This document shows, in pieces, positions 38,225-64,000 of a stretch of 64,000 nucleotides of DNA. The DNA is from Arbacia lixula. Its lineage: Eukaryota; Echinodermata; Echinoidea; Arbacioida; Arbaciidae. The notes under the pieces are model-generated. The model saw only the letters and a list, made by a program, of their open reading frames with translations, had not been told where the DNA came from and did not search any database. The translations under genes were made by a program, and so were the position numbers. Position 1 is the stretch's first letter, and each line of letters starts with the position of its first letter. The stretch is from NCBI GenBank assembly GCA_963669155.1, contig OZ022590.1, forward strand, positions 1,822,820-1,886,819, given 5' to 3'.

Positions 38225-38838
38225 TCTTTCTTGCATTCTGGCACTAAAAAAATCTTCTTGAAGATTTGAGTACTGTCACCCCCCCCCCCCCCCCCCCCAG
38301 ACTAGGCCTCTACTGGCAATACCATGTGAAACTCCTTTCGGAGGTCTATAGCAACCGCAAGATTGTTTATATTTGGGGAAGAGGGCGTACGCTTACACAA
38401 AGACGTGAGAACCAGTTGCAGAAACTACTCCATCTCTTGCATCTGTAATTACGACAAACTTAGCGACACCTGATTGGAGGACATCCTATTTACGATTTAT
38501 TACTCAAAGATGCCAGCAAGGCCGCGGCTGTGTTTCTTCAGCTAACAATACAGAAGGTCGCCTGTTTTTGTGTAGCTCGGTTGTGTTGTGCAATAATAAT
38601 ATTGATCACGATGGTTGTCTACCATGGTTCCCAACGCCGTCCTTCGAGTTTGACTGACGTGTTCACCTATCTACCAGTAGCCAGGACAGTGCTGTGAGTG
38701 CGCCCACCAACCTGAAGGCATTGTTATAATGAATGATGAACACACAATGTGAGATATGTATGTACAAATATGCAAACAAACACACACAGCGTGTATGCGT
38801 ACATCTACATAAACATTATTTAACTATTAATATTATTT

Positions 38839-38873
<35 letters not shown>

Positions 38874-39259
38874 TAACTACTACTACTACTACTACTACTA
38901 CTATTACTACTACTTCTACTACTGTTGCTGTTGCTGCTATCAGGGTTAGAGGGGGATGGGGGTGGGCGTGTACAATCACCACCCCCCCCCCCACACACAC
39001 ACACATATACACACACACATACACACACATACGTACACCTTTCAGTGGAAGAATATAATGCAAATAAAAATTGACTAGAGGTTGATGTTTGTGAATGTAG
39101 CTCATTGTCGGTCCTTTATGAATACTATTTATTTTAAAGTAAAGATTATTTTCTTTGGAAAAAAGGGAACAGATATTGGGAAGAAGATATGAGCACAAGG
39201 AAAGAGGGGGAGGCGAAAGGAAAGAAAGACATCGTTATAGTGCCAGAATGCAAGAAAGA
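38225..39259. mobile_element. About 1.03-kb element with 22-bp perfect inverted ends
   Basis: TCTTTCTTGCATTCTGGCAC-TA at 38225-38246 and its exact reverse complement at 39238-39259, with weaker similarity just outside (ATTGnAnT). The interior carries a C-run (38278-38298), (ACT)n (38840-38925) and a CA tract; no ORF. Confidence 0.62.
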
Positions 39260-39376
39260 CTGCAATTGGGAAACTAATGATCATGGCTATGTTGGGTAGT
39301 GAGGGTGATGGTGGTGATGATGATGACGGTGGATATTGGGGTAAAATTGATTATCAATGATGATGATGGTGAATAT

Positions 39377-39424
<48 letters not shown>

Positions 39425-39801
39425 GTGATAATTCTAGTGGTAAGCCTATATATAGAGATAACGCAGATGACTATAACGGTGTTGAAGATGATCATGATTG
39501 AAATAGAGGTGATGATGGTGGCAATGATGATTATGATCATGGAGATGAAAAGGATGATTTTGATAGTGTTGGAAACACACTTGTAATAATGTGATGATGT
39601 AATGTAATGTAATGAATGAGACGACTGAGGGCGTAAGAGCGATATAAACTGTAGAATACCCCAAAACTAACGAAGAACATGACGAACCGTTACGCAAGTC
39701 GATCCATACGTTGAATATGAATGCCAGTATTCGTTTGCATCCATATTCTGAAAACGAATGGATTTTTGCTAGCTTTAACGTACCCCCCCCCCCAAAAAAA
39801 A

Positions 39802-39835
<34 letters not shown>

Positions 39836-42800
39836 AACAAACAAACAAAAACAAACACACACACACAGGTACTAACAACGTAATACCCCCTCCACTCCCC
39901 ACTCCTCTCGGTTCGACCCATTGTTTTCTCCTCATCTCCACTATCGAGGCTTCATAGAGCGGCTCTGGACCAAGAAGCGCAACCGCCCACGTTAGGTCGG
40001 GAGCCATGCCCCGTATCTAGAGAGATTCCATTTCCCAGCCTTCTCCCGTTAACGGTTGACTTCTTGATATAATAACCCAGATCGACCAAGTGTAGCCCAC
40101 TTTTGTCTGTCTTTCCATAACTTCTTACGTGTTCCTTTGTTCTATAGTTTATCGGGTTCTTTTTCTTCAGATGACCGATCCGCGTGAATACCCCGGGGAC
40201 ACTGCAGAATGCCTCGCCGTTCCGTTGCTGCTCATGCGAAGCCCGATTGTCAATCTGAAATTAAGCCCCCGCAGATAAAAGAAGAGACTTCCATCTGTAA
40301 TCGAAAATTAATCCCGTCACAATGTCTTCGAGGAAGATTCATTGGGGACATTGATCCCATGACGGCTTGCATTCGAGGAACGGCAAAGTTGTCACTTTAC
40401 GGCTAGACTCAAGATCAGACGTGTAACATTTAGACCGTGTTTTATACGGGAACGAAATCTTGATGATATGAATAAAAGAACAGGACGCACATTCAAAGAA
40501 ACCGATTGGGTAAAATTTCAGAAACGCCTCATATTACGAGGATGTTATTTGTGTTAATATCAAACCCTTTTCGCCTTAATATTTCTCCGTACTTCTTTTG
40601 TCCCCAGCTCCTCGTTTAATTCTTCAGCTCCTGTTGTATTCTTTTTTATCTTTCAAATTTCCGCGCAAATTTTCTTTTCCAAAATATCTTTATATGTGTT
40701 CGAATGGCACGTAAGTAAACACACCGGTATGAATGAACAGTGTATGTGTCCTGTGGATGAGAACATCTCCTTTCCATTTCAGCAGTCCTCTCATCAAATT
40801 CTTGTCAACGTTACAATACATACGTCATTATTCTTTCTCTCTCCCCCTCCCTCTCTCTCCGGCTCTACCCTCTCTCACATAACCTGCCATATTTCCCTCT
40901 CTTCTCTCTCTCTTACACCATGCCATCTCTCTTTCTCTCCTCCCCTTTTATTGGCTCTCATTCTTCTATCCGCCGTCCCCACGTTACAATTTGTAAACTT
41001 CACACATTGTTCGCCTTTTGTATTTACAGTATGTATTCAAAAACTGAATTTTGTATACAGCTCATGTAAAAGTACAGTACCTTTCCTTCTTTTTGTTCTT
41101 TACAAACATGTCATTCACATTTTAAAATTAATTTTAAACTTAAATTCATAAGAGCTAGATACATGGACAGTCAATTGATGAGACAAGAAAAAATAGAAAA
41201 TATGAATAAATGAATCAATGGAAGCAAGTGTGAGAATATACAAAAAGTAAACAGATTCAAACTATTGACAGCGCATTGAGATATAGAATATTGGACTTAA
41301 TTCAGACACAGACTGGCCAGATGAGACGACCATTGGACAGGTCAAGGGCAACACAAGAAGAAATATGAAAGGTTTGACAGATTGTTTCATCTTTACTCTT
41401 ACAGTGGATTTGTAGTCTGAGCAGATGTTTCATACCTTAGTCCAAAGATGAAGACAATCAGATAAGATCAGAATAACTCAGCTAGGCTTCTAGGGTGCGA
41501 CTTTCAAGAGCTCTAAAGTTGGCCATTTGGCTATGCCAGAATACAAGGTTAGTGATTTACCTCTGATTTCCCTCAAACTTTTCCCAATCTGCACTTTCGA
41601 CTCTTCCTTGGTTACATAAGTCATCCTGTCGCTATGGTTCTTTCCTAATGCTTTATTTAACCATTTGAATTGGGGTTCATTTTTCAGTTTCGTGGGAGTT
41701 GCACCATTTTCATCAATCATTAGGTTCCTACTTTAATGGGGAGAACAAATCTTGAGCTCAAATATAATTGATGGTACACATTTGACAGAAATTTGTTTAT
41801 TTTTCAAGGGTATGTACAGTTTATTATTTTGAGGATTTTGATATGTTGATTTCTCTAAAAATGTATAAATCTACATTAACTTAATAGTCACAATACAGAC
41901 TCTAAGTTATATTGATTGTAATTATTTCAAATAAAAGACTAATCAATTCCAAATTTTTCAATGCAATTACTGTACCTCACATGAAAAAAATGATTGGAAT
42001 GACCTTTTGACATACATAAAACAATATTCTTCTTTACCTACTACTCAACTACATGTACATGTATGTAGTAGTCATATATGAAATAAGTACTGGTATTCAG
42101 ACAGGAAAATTTAAAATGGCGTGACATTCTGTTCTTCAGAACTTCAAGTAACTTTGAAGGATTCTCAGATGAAGCTGTACACATCTTGTAATCAGTCATA
42201 GCTATTGTAGATTGCTTTCAACATAACATACAACTGAGACAGCCAATAGGCTCTTGGTATTCCAGCTGTTGCCATAGTATTTAGAAATCAATCCTAATCT
42301 TAAGTGAACCTATATATGCAACCTGACATGATGCACATTGCCTTAAAAACCCTGTTCATAAGTTGTAGTCAACCTTTATTTAACAGCATGCACTCAATAC
42401 TGCTACACAGTCAACTGTTCATATACTGGTACACATTAAATCCAATGATGCAATAGTTTTTTTTTTTCATAAGTACAAATGATGTTTTCTATGATCAAGG
42501 GAAATTTCTTAGTGACGTGCATCAGTAATAGTGCAAGTATCATGGTACGTGTATATGAACGGGGCTATAGAGGCTTCCTTCACATACCATGGTATGCCCA
42601 CCTAACACAGTTACATCCAAGTCTGGCAGAAGAGAGCTTGTCAGCTCAGTACATTGACTGCTCAATATGACAGGGCTGAGCCAACCAGTTAAGTACCAGC
42701 TGCTATTCTGGTGGTACTTTTTATATGCCAATGGTGCAAATAATAGACAAGGCACACAGTTCCTAGACAACAGTGTTTGGCACTGAACAAATAAAATCTT

Positions 42801-43377
42801 CCAATTTGCCTGTCTGAACCAAGCAGGAATGAAAATATGGTTCAGTTTAGCACAATGATCTTATCTCTAGTTTTAACAAAAATGAATTCTACTTGTCCAC
42901 TGATTATGCTTTTGTGCTGGATTGCATTTGCAGCCCAGGAGCACTACAGAGGAGAAGGATGCAAGATTACTGGGAGGTGAAAACAACTTAGGACGCAAGT
43001 ATTCATTTCTTAACCTTAAATTGTTGTTGAGCTCTCAGATATAGACCATTTTCTTTATGCATTTTAATTTTATTTACATTGTTCAAGTAACATGTTTTTA
43101 ATGGTAACCCCAGAGCTTGTCTGAGGTTTTTCCAAGTAGCAACACATAATAGATTCAGAGTGTGTTCCACCTATTGACACCGATTCAATAGATACAGGTG
43201 AATGGAATAACAGTTTGCAACACAATTCAGGGGAAAGTTGTGACTGCATTACAAAAATGGCTTATTGAGGAAAAATCTCACTCATGTCATGATTAGTTGT
43301 AAAGATGATCCACAAATAAAACATCCAAGGCTGCAGCAAATGCCTCACAGCAAACAGAGCTTATCATGCTCACGATC
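39260..43377. other. No recognisable gene; microsatellites
   Basis: (ATG)n at 39377-39424, C then CAA tracts at 39782-39862, CT-rich 40832-40960. The remaining 2.4 kb before the dyskerin end is AT-rich with no supported frame. Confidence 0.45.
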
Positions 43378-43554
43378 ATAAGCAAATAATCAACGTTGGT
43401 GAAGGTGATGGGACGAACTATCACTTCCGAGGCGATCCGGATGTAGCCATCTTTCCGAAGTGCAGCTGAGGAAAGATAGTGTATACATTCAGATCGCCGA
43501 GGAAGTGAAAGTTTGTCTCATTGCCTGAAACCAAAAATTGATTATTTGCTTTAT
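43378..43554. mobile_element. 177-bp foldback element
   Basis: ATAAGCAAATAATCAA at the left and TTGATTATTTGCTTTAT at the right, with inner arms ACTTTCACTTCC and GGCGATC mirrored. It lies about 640 bp beyond the dyskerin stop. Confidence 0.72.
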
Positions 43555-44191
43555 ATTTCACATCTGAAACCAACTATCTATACCAAAATGTCAATTTGAC
43601 CTACAAAAGTAATGTAATTACCACGCACAGCGGCGTCTGCGCCAAGGTACTGTTAGTCAATTGGTAACGCGTTAGGACTGTGAGGAGTGAAGAGATCAGC
43701 GAAACCAAACAGTACTATCACCTAGAGTGTAACCATCTTTTCTTCTCAGGTAATCAGATGGGCAAAACTACGCTTTATCACGTGATCAACTCTTGACTAA
43801 TCATATAGAAATATTCTTAGTATGTGGAATCTAATACCACATATCTTGCTGGTATATTGTTGTTGTCATCAGTAAAACAGACGTTCAGAGGAGTGCTGCT
43901 GTCATCAATTGCAGGAATGATCAAGACAGGTAGATGATGATATGGACTGTACCACTTTTGTGAGGGAGGTTTCACATACTGAATACACCTATACATCTTC
44001 AAAAAATTATTAAGAATGATGAAAGGAAAGTGTATGATACACACACGAGTCTGACAGAATAACTCCACTGGATAGATAATACTCAGCCAGATGAAGACGG
44101 ATAGCAGGTGCATCAGTTCATTTTTGGCAACTGGGCGAGTCAGTCTATCTTGGGACCTCTAGAAAAAATAATTTGTCCATCAGTCAGTCCC
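43555..44191 (-). other. 3' flank / probable 3' UTR of DKC1
   Basis: The sequence after the dyskerin stop. A 98-codon open frame on the minus strand at 43817-44113 has no recognisable domain and lies where a 3' UTR is expected, so I do not call it a gene. The end of the transcript cannot be placed from the sequence. Confidence 0.4.
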
Positions 44192-60751
<16,560 letters not shown>

Positions 60752-61013
60752 GTTTTCTGCACGAGTACCAACTGATCTGAGAGGGCGTGCGAGTATGATT
60801 AGTTTTGAGCACCTATGGTAGCTTCAAAGTGCTCATCACGTGTTAGTGTTAGTGTGTGAGTATCAGCAGTATGGAATGGCAATACATGTACAAGTCATAT
60901 TACTTTTGTTTTGGGCCAGTTAACTCGAATAGAATTAAATGTGTGAATAAATAATTTTACTGAAAAATACTATTTTTATGCCGAGAACAAGGAATTTACC
61001 TCCTAGGGTTAAG
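60752..61013. other. Upstream flank of DKC1
   Basis: Contains the 5' UTR or an upstream intron and probably the promoter of dyskerin; no TATA box or initiator could be assigned. CACGTG-like CATCACGTGTTAG lies at 60836-60848. Confidence 0.35.
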
Positions 61014-61443
61014 ATATGAAGAGCTCATTTGCAAAAGGGGTTAGATCCATTTTTTGTGATTTTTTTTTTCTTAATGTATAGATTTGAGGTAGGTCTATAC
61101 ATGTATAAGATGATACCAAAGAAAAGTCGAAATTCCCATTAAAAAGTTAACAAAAAGGGAAAAGATTTTTTTTTTTTCAAAAGGGGTTCAATAATCCATT
61201 TTAGTTTGTTTCCAAAAGGGGTGAAATCCACAAAGGTAATTTTTTTAGGAAAAAAAATATTTAACAAATATGAAGGCAGGTAGATTTATTTCAGACCACA
61301 TTTTTTGTTCACATGGCAGGGTAGTATTTCATGACAATCTAGTTTTGCATAAAAATATTGCAATATGGGAGAATAAAAAAAAAAGTTTTTCTCAGAATGG
61401 TCAAAAGTGGATCTAACCCCTTTTGCAAACAAACTTTTCATAT
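61014..61443. mobile_element. 430-bp MITE upstream of DKC1
   Basis: TTTGCAAAAGGGGTTAGATC-CA (61028-61049) is perfectly mirrored at 61408-61429, with ATATGAA and TTCATAT at the outer edges. Inside there are further AAAAGGGGT words. No ORF. Confidence 0.7.
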
Positions 61444-62965
61444 GTCAAATTATAATGTATTTTATAGAGGAAGAGAAGAATTTGGCATTGAAAGCGAACA
61501 GATTGCAGATGCACCTACAGAATGAAGTCAATTTGATTCTTGGTTGTACCATTAGGGCTTTCCCATGTCCAGTATATTTTTGTGTCTTGATGAAGGTGTT
61601 GGTCACCAAATGTTTCTGTTCTACACCAAACTTGATAAGCCTCAAAAGTTCTTTAAAAAATCATTCATACTATTAAACTGAAACATTTAAGTTAAATGTC
61701 ATAAACACAAACACAGTCCAGACACCAATTAATGAACTGGCAAAAATTTCATTTTTTTGGTGGGTTTTTACTTTTCATAAACACATCACATGATCATAAT
61801 ACTATATGCAAAAATAACACTCTGATATAAAAAGAAGAGAAATATACAGATAAGTACAACATTACTCAATCATATATCATGAAATTATAATTCGACTCTG
61901 CTAGCACATACAAGTATCGTATGGGTGATTCCAGAACACTAATTTCCCAAAACTTGTTGACACCTCAACAGTCAATATCTGATATACATACATCAAAAAT
62001 TCTGCAGGTGGTGTATCCTTTTCTTCAGGCCTAAAACTATGAATGTATAGAAGAATATTCTGTGTCATGCAATACATCCCTCCTCTAAATATAGGAACTG
62101 AAAACTGCCTCTGAATGGGTTTAATCAACTTTTAGATTTCAAATGGCATATTGGCCGGGTCACCTAAAATAATGTCGAGTACCTACTGACCCTTGCACTG
62201 ACATAATCATTGTTCATTGTGATGCATGCAGCCACATGACTTCATCGTTTGTGCAACTGCACGTTTCTGAATATCACAGACCAACAGCTGGTGCAATGTG
62301 CAGAGCTTGATAGAAATACAACATAATGCCATCCGGCAACTTCTTTGTAGAGGCATAAAAATGTGGATAATTCACTGATTATGTGGCACAGAAATCTACA
62401 ATATTGACCAATCTATTAGTAAATAGGAAAAGGGATCCAATGTTGGGACGAAAATGGGCATCACTGTGTTACATACAAGCCTCTCTGCGCTCTATGTGCA
62501 AGGGGAAGGGACCTCTCAACCTCTTTCCAACCAGTAAATCAGTCTCTTTGCAGAGATAAGGAATAACCCCCATCAGCATTCAAGCCTGTTTATCAGTCAT
62601 ATTTGGATATTGGGTATAACATATGAAAAAGATAAAATACAAATATTGACACTTCAGCATTGGCAAGGGTGCAAAAATTCACATCAGAATTTATAGAAAA
62701 AGAAATCTACTCTTAAGAGGAAACACACAAATATGATTACATAATGCTCTAAATGTCCATGACATCAAATACAGTAAGGAATATCTGCATGTATAAACCT
62801 TCCAGTAAAAAAACTAATTCATGTTGAGTATGGACTATGGAGCACAGATATTTATCATAGAAACTTTGTCACAACGGATGAACTGATCACTGTGTCTTAG
62901 AATAGTACAAGAAAATAGAAGAAGCTTCAAGCACAAATCATTCAAGAGAGACATCTACGTATGTT
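61444..62965. other. No recognisable gene; degraded hairpin end
   Basis: AT-rich. At 62322-62357, CATAATGCCATCCGGCAACT...GAGGCATAAAAA resembles the 3' hairpin end of the family 2 element, so a decayed copy may lie upstream of it. Otherwise nothing recognised. Confidence 0.4.
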
Positions 62966-63300
62966 TGATGCCATGCATGCACCAGTACAAAATGACAAGC
63001 AAGTATTTCTATAAAAAATGCTATCCATCCTTGGTTATATGTTACATATTTTGGTATCGATACTGTGGTAATAGATCCTTTCTCATAGGAATACATAAAC
63101 TTCAATTTGTAGGTAAGACAGACATTGATGTACAATGTACATTGTATATTTGAATTGATTCCATGCAAAATTGCAAGCAAATATATAAAATGCTATCAAA
63201 CATCCGTCATATATCACACATTTTGGTATCAATGTTGTGGCAATGGATCCCTTCGCATAGGAAAACATCTATTCGTAGATCACATAATGAAAAGAAAAGG
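62966..63300. repeat. Diverged tandem duplication, about 180-bp period
   Basis: Segments from CATGCACCAGTAC (62973) and CATGCAAAATTGC (63162) both continue AAATGCTATC, ACATTTTGGTATC-like, GTGGNAATNGATCC and CATAGGAA. About 75-80 percent identical by eye. Confidence 0.7.
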
Positions 63301-64000
63301 CACAGAAAGATGATACGGTACTGACTGGGAGATATTGAAGGGAGAGAGAAGCTGGAGTAGACTGCGTATCAACTGTCTAGATCAATTCAGGGTGCTGGCT
63401 GGCAGCAGATGAGGTAACTGGACAATCACTGAACAATATTACATATTGGTATCAACTGGAAGATATATTCAAGACAAGATCATATTCTTCTTTTAGCAAA
63501 GACTAACTTAATTTTAGCTTTAAGTATTTTTTTCAAATAAGGTTAGATAACCATTGCTCTTGGCAAGAATCTGAAATTTCAGACTGTCCGAATAAATGTC
63601 TCTTCCTATTATTCTTTTATGGATATCTTGATTCTTTGGTGTAAAAAAGTATCGGGTGGTCACAAATGGAAATATATATACAATGGTGATTATTTACAAA
63701 CTTTAATCACTGAAAATCCGGTGCACAACCTAAACACAGCAGGTAATAAACTAGGTCGATGTGTATGTAAACAAAATGACAATACCTCCTTGTAGCATGT
63801 ATACACACATAAAAGAATGTCAGCAAAGTCATGACAAAATCATAAATCCTTCTGGTACAAGCACAGTTATAGGGGAATGCTGCTATTCTGCACCAGTGAG
63901 ACACGTACTGGTACGTGGTATAGAGCAGCATTCTATGCAGCACAGGAAGTTAAAACTCAAATCAGAGCACAAACACTACTCATGATCAGCGGTGGGTACA

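Noticed and set aside
43817-44113. 98-codon minus-strand frame after the dyskerin stop
   Set aside because: It lies where the 3' UTR should be and has no recognisable domain.

Overview
This is eukaryotic genomic DNA, AT-rich and full of long microsatellites, foldback repeats and short DNA transposons. It looks like a marine invertebrate. The repeat style (modular elements with TGACCTTTGACCT cores, GGAC tracts and hairpin ends) makes me lean towards an echinoderm or another marine deuterostome, but molluscs carry similar elements and the species is not proven.

One gene is certain. On the minus strand, from 60751 down to 44192, lies a complete dyskerin gene (DKC1/Cbf5/NAP57), the pseudouridine synthase of H/ACA ribonucleoproteins and telomerase. 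I reconstruct 13 coding exons with matching splice phases, giving 548 codons: a Lys-rich N terminus, DKCLD domain, TruB catalytic domain with the Asp in [11 protein letters not shown] domain and a long Lys-rich tail. The last two exons look like duplicates of each other.

Layout: 1-44 kb has no gene I can support. It holds microsatellites and mobile-element remnants: a Tc1/mariner-type MITE (6.9 kb), another TA-flanked MITE (8.7 kb), a 128-bp exact tandem duplication (11.4 kb), a Helentron/HINE-like element with a 157-bp minisatellite (13.4 kb), TTAA-flanked foldbacks (15.7, 18.9, 26.2 kb), a tRNA-derived SINE (20.7 kb), a PIF/Harbinger element keeping only the N-terminal part of its transposase (21.5 kb), a 688-bp palindrome (26.0 kb) and several long inverted-repeat elements. 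From 44 to 61 kb is dyskerin; eight of its twelve introns carry mobile DNA, including a 5'-truncated LINE, a hAT-type element with an 8-bp target duplication, a TTAA MITE and two HINE-like elements. From 61 to 64 kb there is a MITE, a tandem duplication and no recognised gene.

The most interesting signal is that two minisatellite-bearing element families, with unrelated termini, carry arrays of exact AGGTCA-A-AGGTCA words (minus strand). This is the DR1 consensus for nuclear receptors such as RXR, HNF4 and COUP-TF. Two of these arrays sit back to back inside dyskerin intron 9. No retrovirus, LTR element or capsid-bearing element was recognised.
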